Assembly (NCBI GenBank): GCA_937873035.1
Contig: CALMVA010000073.1
Coordinates: forward strand, 34,540-98,539
Reading direction: 5' to 3'
From: an uncultured Sphingomonadaceae bacterium
Lineage (GTDB): Bacteria > Pseudomonadota > Alphaproteobacteria > Sphingomonadales > Sphingomonadaceae
DNA: 64,000 nt
Part shown: piece by piece, positions 1 to 10,284 of the stretch
How positions within the stretch are numbered: position 1 is the stretch's first letter
How the letters are laid out: each line of letters opens with the position of its first letter
Program-made: the position numbers and the translations under genes
The notes under the pieces: generated by a model
What the model saw: only the letters and a program-made list of their open reading frames with translations
What the model was told of the DNA's origin: nothing
Databases searched by the model: none

Positions 1-365
1 AGATGCGCAAGATGTGTGCTGATCCAGTGCGTCGTGCTTGATGATGCAATTGCGCGCGGGAAGCCTGCGGGCAGCATCTCGACGAAGCGCACCGCGCCAT
101 CGACCGCGGCCAGCCCTTCGCGCATCACGCGGGCATCCTCGGCCTTGCGCCCCTCCCAAAAGGCCTGCGGCACATCTCCGCCAACCCAGCGGCCAACGGC
201 CTCCACAAAATGCGGCCCGCCGACGCCGACAAACTCGTCCCGCGCCTCATCATAGCTGGTGGGATGGCCAAGTGCGGTCAGCAGGTTGGAAATATGCTGC
301 GTGCTGATATGCTCGCTTTCAATAAGCACACCATCAAAATCAAAGATGATACCCGCAAACCGCAT
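1..365 (-). CDS. HAD-superfamily hydrolase (partial, C-terminus outside window)
   Basis: Reading leftwards from an ATG at 365, the protein opens MRFAGIIFDFDGVLIESEH, the HAD motif I (DxDGV/T) with Asp9 as expected nucleophile and Asp11 as acid/base. About 121 residues are visible before the window edge. They include a cap-like helical stretch and an ASSSTTHWI segment that fits motif II (hhhS/T). This looks like the beta-phosphoglucomutase / phosphoglycolate-phosphatase type of HAD phosphatase; the substrate cannot be told. The ATG overlaps the yggS stop as TGATG, so the two genes are very probably co-transcribed and translationally coupled. Confidence 0.85.
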   Translation of the reverse strand, partial: MRFAGIIFDFDGVLIESEHISTQHISNLLTALGHPTSYDEARDEFVGVGGPHFVEAVGRWVGGDVPQAFWEGRKAEDARVMREGLAAVDGAVRFVEMLPAGFPRAIASSSTTHWISTHLAH

Positions 366-1027
366 CAGCGCGCGCCGAACAGCGCCGTGCCAATGCGCAC
401 CTGCGTCGCGCCGAGCATGATCGCGGCCTCATAGTCGCCCGACATCCCCATGCTGAGCTGCGACAGACCATTGTCGCGCGCGATTTTGGCGAGCAGCGCG
501 AAATAGGGCGCGGCTTCGGTGTCGGCGGGCGGAACCGCCATCAGCCCCACCACCTCCAGCCCGGCGGCGCGCGCTTCGGCCAGAAGCGCCGGAACCTCGG
601 CTGCCGCACAGCCACCCTTTTGCGCTTCCTCGCCGATATTGACCTGCAAATAGCAACGCGGATGCCGCCCCGTCTTCATCTGCGCCTTGGCAAGGGCTGC
701 AATGAGCGAAGACCGATCAACCGAATGGATGACGTCGAACAGGCACACAGCCTCTTCGGCCTTGTTCGACTGCAACTGGCCCACAAGGTGAAGCTCGATG
801 CCCGGCGTTTCGGCAAGCAGCGCGGGCCATTTGCCCTCGGCCTCCTGCACGCGATTTTCGCCAAACGTCCTTTGCCCCGCCGCGATGAGCGGGCGGATGG
901 CAGCGGCATCATGCGTTTTTGAAATGGCGATCAGCTCCACATCGCCGGGGGCGCGGCCTGCTGTTTTGCACACCCGCGCCATGGCGTTGCGGACGTCGTT
1001 CAGACGGGTCTTTGCGTCGTTGCTCAT
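365..1027 (-). CDS. yggS: Pyridoxal phosphate homeostasis protein (YggS/PLPBP family)
   Basis: A 220-residue protein of the usual YggS length. The PLP lysine is in ELIAISKTHD (Lys37), followed by the family motif FGENRVQEAEGKW. A glycine-rich phosphate-binding segment (LSMGMSGDYEAAI) and a C-terminal VRIGTALFG complete the single-domain alanine-racemase-like fold. The family binds PLP and buffers free vitamin B6 without known catalysis. An upstream in-frame extension to 1066 is possible, but MSNDAKTRL at 1027 matches family N-termini and lies just after a -10-like CTATAG. The gene leads a unit with the downstream HAD gene. Confidence 0.93.
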   Translation of the reverse strand: MSNDAKTRLNDVRNAMARVCKTAGRAPGDVELIAISKTHDAAAIRPLIAAGQRTFGENRVQEAEGKWPALLAETPGIELHLVGQLQSNKAEEAVCLFDVIHSVDRSSLIAALAKAQMKTGRHPRCYLQVNIGEEAQKGGCAAAEVPALLAEARAAGLEVVGLMAVPPADTEAAPYFALLAKIARDNGLSQLSMGMSGDYEAAIMLGATQVRIGTALFGAR

Positions 1028-1034
1028 GCGCGCG

Positions 1035-1040
1035 CTATAG
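1035..1040. promoter_or_regulatory. Self-complementary -10 (CTATAG) shared by divergent yggS and thiE-like genes
   Basis: The 21 bp between the two divergent ATGs contain CTATAG, which reads the same on both strands and resembles a sigma70 -10 element. It sits 7 bp before the yggS ATG and 8 bp before the thiE-like ATG, so transcripts in either direction would begin at or next to the start codon. For the rightward gene a TTGCGT lies 17 bp upstream (1012-1017); the leftward -35 is weak. Confidence 0.45.
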
Positions 1041-1048
1041 GGTCGCCA

Positions 1049-1621
1049 ATGTCGAAGCGCCACCATCTCCTGCCGTCATTGTGGCTGATGACCGACGAAC
1101 GCCTTGGCGATGCACTGCTGCCCGCGGTGCGCGGGATGCCACGGGGCGCAGGCATCATCTTCCGCCATTATGCGACGCCCGCCAAAGAGCGACGGCGCTT
1201 GTTTGACGATGTGCGGGCGATGGCACGACGGCGCGGGTTGGTGCTCCTGCTTGCAGGCACACCGCGACAGGCACGGGCCTGGAAAGCCGATGGCGCGCAT
1301 GGCCGTCACCACGGCGCGCTGACAGCACCCGCGCATGACGCCATGGAGCTGCATCGGGCGCAAGCCGCAGGCGCACGGCTCATCCTTTTGTCTCCCGTTC
1401 ATGCGACACGAAGCCACCCCGGCGCGGCGGTGCTGGGGCCCGTCCGCTTCGGGCTGCTGGCGCGGCAGGCGCGCGTGCCCATCATCGCGCTTGGCGGCAT
1501 GACGTCACAAAAATTTGGCGCAATTGCGCGCTTGGGGGCGGCGGGCTGGGCGGGAATAGATGGTCTTGCGGCCAGAGTTGGCCCAAGTCGTCGTCAGAAG
1601 CGGAAGGCGGTTCCGAGATAA
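1049..1621 (+). CDS. Thiamine-phosphate synthase / TenI-fold protein
   Basis: A 190-residue protein with the TMP-synthase/TenI barrel pattern: LWLMTDERLGD at the start of strand 1, ILLSPVHATRSHPGAAVLGP in the middle and VPIIALGGMT near the end, the usual phosphate-site glycines. It is shorter than a typical ThiE (about 210). The catalytic-loop signatures are altered: the usual ND(R) region reads LLAGTPRQA and the HLGQxD region reads AHGRHHGA. It could be a divergent ThiE, a TenI-like paralogue or a non-catalytic relative. Its start is probably leaderless. It is transcribed away from yggS, another B-vitamin-cofactor gene. Confidence 0.7.
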   Translation: MSKRHHLLPSLWLMTDERLGDALLPAVRGMPRGAGIIFRHYATPAKERRRLFDDVRAMARRRGLVLLLAGTPRQARAWKADGAHGRHHGALTAPAHDAMELHRAQAAGARLILLSPVHATRSHPGAAVLGPVRFGLLARQARVPIIALGGMTSQKFGAIARLGAAGWAGIDGLAARVGPSRRQKRKAVPR

Positions 1622-2316
1622 ACAGCCTGACTGTCGCGGCGATTGTCCTTGAGCGGCTCAAGCCGATCACGTTCAGACTTGTAGCGCACGCCCGCCGTCA
1701 CATCGAGGTTGCGGGTCAGGCGATAGGAGCCGCCAACATCCAGCGCGAGGCTTTCGCTTGCATCAACAATGCGCGGTGCCGTGCCAACAGGACGTTCCGC
1801 TGCAAGCTGGACGCGCGTCGTCCATTTCTTGACCGTGTAGCTCAGGCCGACATCGGCAGCCTGACGACGGCCCTGTGTGAGGCCAAGATCGGCCTGCGCA
1901 ACATCGCCTGAAATCGCAAAACGCTTCCAGCCCACCGACACGCCCAGATTATAGGCAACCGGCGCCACGTTCAGGAGAGCGGCGTTGCCCGCGGGACGAT
2001 CCGCCGAGGGCATCGACATCGCAGAACGGGCGCGCACGGCCACCGTCACCTTGCGGCTGGCCTTGCCTGCTGACGAGGCCGGCGTGAAGCGGAAGCCGCT
2101 CGTCATCAGGTTCCCGCGCGAGAAGGCGGCCGCGAGTCGCGGATCAGCCGAGGCGGGCGTGAAGCTGCCAAAGCCGCTGCGCGAAATGGTGACGGGGGTA
2201 ATGGAACCGGCCTGCAAGCTGGCCGCGACCGACGGAGAAACGGCGAGCGACACCACCGCGACGGTGGCCGCCCAAAGCCCGAATTTTCCCCCTCGACTCA
2301 TCATAGATTTTCTCAT
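1594..2316 (-). CDS. Small outer-membrane beta-barrel protein
   Basis: About 240 residues beginning with a basic segment and a hydrophobic export signal (LWAATVAVVSLAVSPSVAAS). Alternating hydrophobic strands follow (YNLGVSVGWKRFAISGDVAQ; ADVGLSYTVKKWTTRVQLAA), and the chain ends in a terminal aromatic (GTAFRF), the outer-membrane barrel signature recognised by BamA. No specific porin family is recognised. The start is uncertain: ATG at 2316 is used here, with TTG at 2334 and ATGs at 2304/2301 as alternatives. The 3' end overlaps the convergent thiE-like gene by 28 bp. Confidence 0.7.
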   Translation of the reverse strand: MRKSMMSRGGKFGLWAATVAVVSLAVSPSVAASLQAGSITPVTISRSGFGSFTPASADPRLAAAFSRGNLMTSGFRFTPASSAGKASRKVTVAVRARSAMSMPSADRPAGNAALLNVAPVAYNLGVSVGWKRFAISGDVAQADLGLTQGRRQAADVGLSYTVKKWTTRVQLAAERPVGTAPRIVDASESLALDVGGSYRLTRNLDVTAGVRYKSERDRLEPLKDNRRDSQAVYLGTAFRF

Positions 2317-2370
2317 GGCACAGACTCGTGCCAACCCCCAAGGAAATCATCTCTGGAAAATGGCCCTGCG

Positions 2371-2388
2371 CGTGAAATATTTCACGCC
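2371..2388. promoter_or_regulatory. 18-bp perfect palindrome upstream of the outer-membrane barrel gene
   Basis: GCGTGAAATATTTCACGC is a perfect inverted repeat without a spacer. It lies 55-72 bp upstream of the leftward ATG at 2316 and about 100 bp upstream of the rightward DUF3576 lipoprotein gene. Position and symmetry fit a dimeric regulator operator. No regulator gene is adjacent. Confidence 0.4.
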
Positions 2389-2490
2389 TGTTGCAAGAGT
2401 TCAACAGCCCGGCTCTGGCGCACCTTGCGGACAACGGCAATCCGCCTATAACGCGGGCCAACTTCCCTTGCCGTGTTCACGAGGATTTTC

Positions 2491-2970
2491 ATGCGTCGCC
2501 CCCTTATCGCTGCCATTGCCGTTTCGCTGCTTGCCACCCTGCCTGCGTGCAGCTGGGTGAAGGAAGATCTGGGCAAGGGAATCAGCGGCGGGAAGAGCAA
2601 GGAAAAGGCGCGCCGTCAGGTTGATCTCGCCGCCTCGAAGGTGACGACAATTGGCGTCAACGCCTATCTGTGGCGCGCCGCCCTCGACACTGTTTCGTTC
2701 ATGCCGCTCGTTCAGACCGATTCGAACGGCGGGGTCATCGTGACTGACTGGTATAGCAATCCCGACAATGCGACCGAGCGGATGAAGCTGACCATCAGTA
2801 TTCTCGATCAGGACCTGCGCGCTGATGCACTGCGCGTTGCCGCAAGCCGCCAGGTCAACCAGAATGGCACATGGGTGGATGCGCCGGTTCAGGCTGCAAC
2901 CGTCCAGAAGCTTGAGGAAATCATCCTCACCAAGGCGCGCGACCTGCGCCGCGCGGCCATCGCAGGTTAA
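2491..2970 (+). CDS. DUF3576 lipoprotein
   Basis: The product begins MRRPLIAAIAVSLLATLPAC, a lipoprotein signal peptide with lipobox LPAC, so the mature protein should be lipidated at that cysteine. The remaining roughly 140 residues (VNAYLWRAALDTVSFMPL, GGVIVTDWYSNPDNATERMKL) match the DUF3576 family, which commonly sits beside leuS in alphaproteobacteria. Function is unknown. An upstream in-frame ATG at 2473 would add six residues (MFTRIF), but the signal peptide is complete without them. A separate promoter candidate precedes leuS. Confidence 0.85.
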   Translation: MRRPLIAAIAVSLLATLPACSWVKEDLGKGISGGKSKEKARRQVDLAASKVTTIGVNAYLWRAALDTVSFMPLVQTDSNGGVIVTDWYSNPDNATERMKLTISILDQDLRADALRVAASRQVNQNGTWVDAPVQAATVQKLEEIILTKARDLRRAAIAG

Positions 2971-3009
2971 CACCCATTTCCTTGCCGGTCGGCTGCCTGC
3001 GCGTCATCA

Positions 3010-3037
3010 TTTACACGCGGGCGGCGACCGCTATGGA
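3010..3037 (+). promoter_or_regulatory. Candidate leuS promoter
   Basis: TTTACA (3010-3015), a 16-bp spacer and TATGGA (3032-3037) form a sigma70-like promoter about 41 bp before the leuS ATG, giving a short leader of roughly 35 nt. Confidence 0.4.
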
Positions 3038-3078
3038 ACAACGCATCTATTGACCGATAATTTCAGGCGTAATTCCCA

Positions 3079-5585
<2,507 letters not shown>

Positions 5586-5589
<4 letters not shown>

Positions 5590-6095
5590 GCCGGTTACTC
5601 GTCCTTGCGATGGCACTGATGCTGTCTGCCTGCGGGCTGAGTCCGCTTTACAGCGGTGGATCGCACGGCGTGGCGGGCCAGATGCTGGGCACTATTGAAG
5701 TGCCTGCCATTCCCGGCAAGGCGGGCTGGCTGATGCGCGATGCGCTCACCCGGCGCTTTGGCGCGGTGCCGCAGGGCGAGACGCGCTATCGGCTTGATGT
5801 GGAACTGGATGACCAGATTACCGGCCTTGGCGTGCGGCGCGATGATGCCGTCACGCGGGAACGCCGCATCCTGCGCGCACGCTACAAGCTCATCGAGCTG
5901 GCGACGGACAAGGTGATTCTCGATGCAACCTCAGGGTCTGATGCGGGAATTGACGTTATTTCGTCAGAATATGCGACGGTGGCGGCTGAAAACTCCGCGC
6001 TGGAACGGCTGAGCGATACCGTCGCCGACCAGATCGTCGCGCGGCTGGCGCAGTTTGCAGCGTCGCAAGCCCCCACTCATTCCGGCGCACAGTGA
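5586..6095 (+). CDS. lptE: LPS-assembly lipoprotein LptE
   Basis: A 169-residue lipoprotein opening [22 protein letters not shown], with lipobox SAC and the typical GLSPLY after the lipidated Cys. This N-terminus and its place between leuS and holA identify LptE, the plug partner of the LptD outer-membrane LPS translocon. The body (LTRRFG...[27 protein letters not shown]) fits the family. The start overlaps the leuS stop (ATGA) and the end overlaps the GTG of holA (GTGA), indicating tight coupling. Confidence 0.92.
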
Positions 6096-7120
6096 AGGCC
6101 AGCGCCAACGAAATCTCGCGCGCGCTGGATGCCGCCACCGGCGACATCCGCTTCTTCCTGCTCTACGGGCCAGATGAGGCTGGCTCTGCCGCCCTTGCCC
6201 AAAGACTGGAGCGCGCCATGGGCGCCGATGCCGAGCGGATTGATCTTGAAGGCGGTGAGCTGAAGTCAGACCCCGCACGCCTTGCCGATGAAGCGGCGAG
6301 CATCTCGCTCTTCGGCGGCAAACGCTGGGTGCGTATTCAGCCCGCGGGTGACGAGATCACCATATCGGTCGCCGGACTGCTGGAAGCCGCAAAGGCCGGC
6401 AATCCCGTTGTCGCGATTGGGGGCGCGCTGCGGGCGACATCTTCGCTCGTCAAACTGGCGACCGAAAGCAAGTGCGCGATGGTCCATGCGAGCTTTGTGC
6501 CCGATGCGGGCAACGCCACCAAGATCGCCGAAACGCTTGCCCGAAGTGCGGGGCTGCGAATGTCGGGCAGCATCGCGCGCACCATCGCCACGGCCTGCGG
6601 CAATGATCGCGCGGTGATGGCGCAAGAGATTGAAAAACTGGCCCTATATCTCGATGCAGCGCCCGACAGGCCTGCTGAAGCCACACCAGAGGCGCTCGAT
6701 GCAATTGGCGCCGTCAGCAATGATGGTGAGCTTGGCAAGCTGGTGGATGCCGTCATGGGCGGCCAGCCTGCCCGCGCCGCCGGAGAAGTGGCGCGGCTTG
6801 CGCAGTCAGGCACAGAGGGAATTCCGCTTCTGCGCGCGCTCTTCCGCCGCGTTGTCGTGCTGGTCGGCCTGCGCGCCGATATTGACGCCGGAATGTCGCC
6901 CGCCGATGCCGTTGAAAAGCGCGGCAAGGCCATTTTCTTCAAAGAGCGCGCTGGGATTGCCGATCAGGCCGCACGCTGGACAGCACCGCGCCTGGCAACC
7001 GTGGCAGACCGGCTGCTCGAAAGCGAGCGCGCACTCAAATCATCAGGCTCGGCTGGTGTTATTCTTGCCGACACTGAAATGCTCGTCATCGCCCGCGCCG
7101 CCGCTGCGCGCCGCCGCTAG
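6092..7120 (+). CDS. holA: DNA polymerase III subunit delta
   Basis: A 342-residue clamp-loader delta subunit, the part of the DNA polymerase III holoenzyme that opens the beta clamp. The N-terminal domain contains FFLLYGPDEAGSAALAQRL and SLFGGKRWVRIQP, typical of HolA. A conserved central stretch (CGNDRAVMAQEIEKLALYL) is followed by the C-terminal helical collar domain. Translation starts at GTG 6092, overlapping the lptE stop. The gene is followed at once by two REP-like palindromes rather than by convergent parB, its neighbour in several other alphaproteobacteria. Confidence 0.95.
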   Translation: MKASANEISRALDAATGDIRFFLLYGPDEAGSAALAQRLERAMGADAERIDLEGGELKSDPARLADEAASISLFGGKRWVRIQPAGDEITISVAGLLEAAKAGNPVVAIGGALRATSSLVKLATESKCAMVHASFVPDAGNATKIAETLARSAGLRMSGSIARTIATACGNDRAVMAQEIEKLALYLDAAPDRPAEATPEALDAIGAVSNDGELGKLVDAVMGGQPARAAGEVARLAQSGTEGIPLLRALFRRVVVLVGLRADIDAGMSPADAVEKRGKAIFFKERAGIADQAARWTAPRLATVADRLLESERALKSSGSAGVILADTEMLVIARAAAARRR

Positions 7121-7132
7121 AGCGTATTGTCC

Positions 7133-7176
7133 GCGATTTTCGAGCCGTTCGGTGTTCCCACCTCACTCGAAATCGC
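7133..7176. repeat. REP-like palindrome, copy 1
   Basis: Left arm GCGATTTTCGAG and right arm CTCGAAATCGC flank an 18-20 bp loop containing CGTTCGGTGTTCCCACCT. It lies 13 bp after the holA stop. The same element recurs at 7198-7241 and 56961-57003, in the same orientation. Confidence 0.75.
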
Positions 7177-7197
7177 TCCAGAGCCTGTCTGTTGTCC

Positions 7198-7241
7198 GCG
7201 ATTTCCGAGCCGTTCGGTGTTCCCACCTCGCTCGAAATCGC
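7198..7241. repeat. REP-like palindrome, copy 2
   Basis: Arms GCGATTTCCGAGC and GCTCGAAATCGC surround the same loop as copy 1 (CGTTCGGTGTTCCCACCT). Copies 1 and 2 are a direct tandem pair with a 65-66 bp period. Short translated ORFs here (ISSEVGTPNGSEI) are by-products of the repeat and are not called as genes. Confidence 0.75.
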
Positions 7242-7291
7242 TCTGAGGGCGTTGCTCCGTTCGCCCCCTCGCAACACAAAACCCGCCCATG

Positions 7292-7323
7292 AAAAAGCCC
7301 GCCCCGGATAACCGGAGCGGGCC
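7292..7323 (-). terminator. Rho-independent terminator of the TonB-dependent receptor
   Basis: On the minus strand a GC-rich hairpin (GCCCGCTCCGG, loop TTAT, CCGGGGCGGGC) is followed by TTTTT. It starts about 28 bp past the receptor stop codon. Confidence 0.85.
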
Positions 7324-7350
7324 TTTCTTTGGGTGCCGTGCGGCAAGCGA

Positions 7351-10050
7351 TCAGAAGTTATACTTGACCGTTACGCCATAGGTGCGCGGTTCGTTCGGGA
7401 AGAGAACGAAGACCTGTGTTGCCGAACCGGCAAAGCCCGACGAGGCCGGAGCGGCGACCGAGCGATAGGTTCCGCTGCCCTGAAGCGGCGCATCCGCACC
7501 GATCTGGAAGGCCTTGGTGTTGAACAGGTTCTGACCCCAGAACTCGATGCCCCAACGCTTGTCTGCACCATAGATGCCGACGCGACCGTTGACCGTGGCA
7601 AAGCCGTCCTGCACCTTTTCAAGGTCAAGATCCGAGCCGGTGTTGGTGTCGCTCTGATAGCGCATATCGAGATAGACAAGCCCGCTCAGACCGCTCGTGC
7701 CGATGTCCGGCGTCCACGAAGCGCCCGTCGTGATGACATATTTGGGCGCGTTGGACACCTGGCTGCCGGGAAGCTGGAACAGCACCGGCGAAAGCGCGCG
7801 GCCATTGGTGCCGACCAGGTTCTTGCGGTAATAGGTGTCCGAATAGGTCAGGCCCGCATTGAAGGCGAGGTTGCGCACCGGCCGTGCGAACATTTCCAGT
7901 TCAAAGCCACGGGCGCGCACGCCAGAGGTGAGGCGGTTGGCCGGGCAGGCACCCGTTGCGGCACTCGCATCGCTGTCAGCCCCGCCCAGCGCATCGCGGC
8001 ACGACTGGATGTTCGTCACCTCGAAGTTGACGCCGTTATAGGTGTTGAGCTGGTAGTTCGAGTAATATTGGTCGAACAGCGCGATGTTCACGTCGAAGCC
8101 ACGGCCATTATATTTGATGCCGAATTCATAGGCATCGACCTTTTCCGGCGCGAACTGGAGATCAGCGAGTTCGGCGCGCGCATTGCCCGGCGTTTCAGCC
8201 GGACGGGCGAGTGCCGCCGCGCAGGCTGCCTGCTGCGCGGCCGTGCCTGTTGCCGGGTTGCACGGTGCATCGAGTGCCGAGCCATCAAGGTTGTAGCCGC
8301 CAGCCTTATAACCCTTCGAGAAGGAGGCATAGACGAGCACATCGTCCACCGGCTTGAAGCTCAGAACACCGGTGCCGGTGATCTGGTCTTCCGACTTGCG
8401 GCTGTTGGGCGACGCGCTGGTGAAGCCCGCCGTGGGTGCCGTGCCGTTGATGACGCAGGCAAGCGAGGCGAGCGACGACGACGCGTTGCGCAGCGCGTTG
8501 CACAGATTGTTGTTGTTGTTGAACTGCGCCGTCAGATCCTTGCGCTCATTGGTGTAGCGCGCGCCCAGCGTCAGCGTCAGCTTGTCTTCGATGATGTCGA
8601 ACACATTGTGTGTGAAGAAGGCGTAGTTGCGGCTGTCCTGCTGGAAGGCGTTGCGCACCGTGCCCGTGCCGTTGAGGCGGTTGGCGCCAAACAGCGCGGC
8701 AAGGCCCTGATAGCCGGGGAAGGTGCTTGCCGGGGCGCTGGAGCAGGTCGGCGAGGCGAGGTTGAGCGTCGGCGCCAGCGCGCTGCCGGCAACGGCAAGG
8801 CAGTTGGCCACGCGCTCATAATCGGCGCCATATTTGATGTCATCCGACACATCGAGCTTCTCATTGGCGAAGTAGCCACCGACGAGCCAGTCAAGACGGC
8901 CTTCAAACGCATCGCCCTGCAAGCGCAGTTCCTGCGTGAAGGTGCGGAAGCGGCGGTCAAGCGCGGTGCGGTTCAGGATGTCGAGACGCGTGAAATCACC
9001 ATCCTGTCCCATGCGGTTCTTGTAGTCACGATAGGCCGTGATCGAGGTCAGGCGGGCCGGGCCGAGGTTCCAGTTGGCTTCACCCGAAACGCCCCAGTCC
9101 TTGGTGTTGGAAATATAGTTGTAACCCGGCGTGGTCGAGGTTGCGCGTTCCAGCGTATCGGTGCCGACCTGATAATTGGCGCCAAGGGCATTGAGCAGGT
9201 TGAACAACGCGTTGGTGCCGGTGGTAACCGAGCCATCGGGATTGCGCGTCAGACCGCGCGGCGTGCGGATCGCAGCGGCGCAGCACAGTTCGTTGCGCTT
9301 GGAATAGTCACCAATCAGACGGAAGGAGAAGTCCGAGCTGGGCTCATAGCGCAGCTGGCCGCGCACGAGATAGCGATCACGGTTGTTGACATCTTCCTCG
9401 CCCGGCGTCGCGTTTTTGATGAAGCCATCGCGCTGCTGCCACACGCCATCAAGGCGGGCTGAAAGGCCTTCGGCGATCGGGCCGGTGATGCCGCCATCAA
9501 GGCGGACATAATCATAATTGCCATAGGTTGCCGAGAGCTTGCCGCCAAACTCATCCGACGGGCCCTTGGTCACGATGTTGATAAGACCAGCGGTCGAATT
9601 ACGGCCAAAGAGCGTGCCCTGCGGGCCGCGTAGCACTTCAATGCGCTCGATGTCGCCCAGTTCCGACAGGCCAACGCCCGTGCGGCTGCGATAGACGCCG
9701 TCGATGAACAGGCCGACCGACGATTCAAGGCCCGCATTTTCACCCACGGTGCCAATGCCACGGATACGCGCGGTGAAGTTCACTTCGCTCGTCGCGCCCG
9801 AAACGAGCAGTGATGGCGCAACCTGATTGAGCGCGCGCACATCGCTTGCACCCGTGTTGGCGAGCGTTTCACCCGTCACGGCCGAAACGGCGATCGGCAC
9901 GTCCGACAGCTGCTGTTCGCGGCGCGTTGCGGTGACGATGATTTCACCCTCATCGGCGACAACGGCCTCGTCCTGCGGCGCACTCTGGGCGAAAGCGGGG
10001 GTGGCGAGCACGGCAAAAGCTACCGATGCGAGAAGCACAGTCTTTTTCAT
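7351..10050 (-). CDS. TonB-dependent outer-membrane receptor
   Basis: An 899-residue protein with a signal peptide (MKKTVLLASVAFAVLATPAFA), a TonB-box-like EIIVTATRREQQ near residue 37, a plug domain (VGLFIDGVYRSRTGVG; IERIEVLRGPQGTLFGRNSTAGLINIVTK) and a C-terminal 22-strand barrel ending VTVKYNF. This architecture marks an energy-dependent importer of a bulky substrate such as a siderophore, carbohydrate or aromatic oligomer, and sphingomonads carry many of them. No dedicated regulator, siderophore gene or inner-membrane transporter is adjacent, so the ligand is unknown. It has its own terminator and a promoter region with TTTGCAACA direct repeats. Long open frames on the opposite strand are codon-bias shadows. 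Confidence 0.95.
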   Translation of the reverse strand: MKKTVLLASVAFAVLATPAFAQSAPQDEAVVADEGEIIVTATRREQQLSDVPIAVSAVTGETLANTGASDVRALNQVAPSLLVSGATSEVNFTARIRGIGTVGENAGLESSVGLFIDGVYRSRTGVGLSELGDIERIEVLRGPQGTLFGRNSTAGLINIVTKGPSDEFGGKLSATYGNYDYVRLDGGITGPIAEGLSARLDGVWQQRDGFIKNATPGEEDVNNRDRYLVRGQLRYEPSSDFSFRLIGDYSKRNELCCAAAIRTPRGLTRNPDGSVTTGTNALFNLLNALGANYQVGTDTLERATSTTPGYNYISNTKDWGVSGEANWNLGPARLTSITAYRDYKNRMGQDGDFTRLDILNRTALDRRFRTFTQELRLQGDAFEGRLDWLVGGYFANEKLDVSDDIKYGADYERVANCLAVAGSALAPTLNLASPTCSSAPASTFPGYQGLAALFGANRLNGTGTVRNAFQQDSRNYAFFTHNVFDIIEDKLTLTLGARYTNERKDLTAQFNNNNNLCNALRNASSSLASLACVINGTAPTAGFTSASPNSRKSEDQITGTGVLSFKPVDDVLVYASFSKGYKAGGYNLDGSALDAPCNPATGTAAQQAACAAALARPAETPGNARAELADLQFAPEKVDAYEFGIKYNGRGFDVNIALFDQYYSNYQLNTYNGVNFEVTNIQSCRDALGGADSDASAATGACPANRLTSGVRARGFELEMFARPVRNLAFNAGLTYSDTYYRKNLVGTNGRALSPVLFQLPGSQVSNAPKYVITTGASWTPDIGTSGLSGLVYLDMRYQSDTNTGSDLDLEKVQDGFATVNGRVGIYGADKRWGIEFWGQNLFNTKAFQIGADAPLQGSGTYRSVAAPASSGFAGSATQVFVLFPNEPRTYGVTVKYNF

Positions 10051-10173
10051 GATAGCATCCTCTTCAAGGGGTTGGTTGAGGTTGTATTCTGTCGCGCCCC
10101 CTTAAGCCGGAGGCAGGCGCTCGACCATATAATCCGCGCATTTCTGCCGATTTTTCCAGCGACTTGCGACGTT

Positions 10174-10197
10174 TTTGCAACAGTTTCGTTTGCAACA
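10174..10197 (-). promoter_or_regulatory. Direct repeat TTTGCAACA upstream of the TonB-dependent receptor
   Basis: TTTGCAACA occurs at 10174-10182 and again at 10189-10197, 15 bp apart start to start, and a related TTGCGAC lies at 10164. They sit 110-150 bp upstream of the receptor ATG, beyond the infC terminator, where an activator site or -35 region would be expected. Confidence 0.35.
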
Positions 10198-10215
10198 ATC
10201 ACAGTCTGCGGGCAC

Positions 10216-10247
10216 GAAAAAGGGTGCCGACCAAGCGGGCGGCACCC
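10216..10247 (-). terminator. Rho-independent terminator of infC
   Basis: Minus-strand hairpin GGGTGCCG / CGGCACCC with a 10-base loop followed by TTTTT, about 38 bp past the infC stop. It separates infC from the TonB receptor gene downstream. Confidence 0.85.
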
Positions 10248-10284
10248 TATATTTCCGTAGCGAAAAATACGGCCCTTGCAGGCC

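Noticed and set aside
7086..7346. Short frames encoding ISSEVGTPNGSEI around the palindromes after holA
   Set aside because: The peptide is the translation of the REP-like repeat and recurs at 56930-57163; there is no ribosome-binding site or family match.
7333..9462. 709-codon open frame opposite the TonB-dependent receptor
   Set aside because: It is fully antisense to a clear 899-residue receptor, has no recognisable domain or transport signal, and arises from high-GC codon bias of the real gene.
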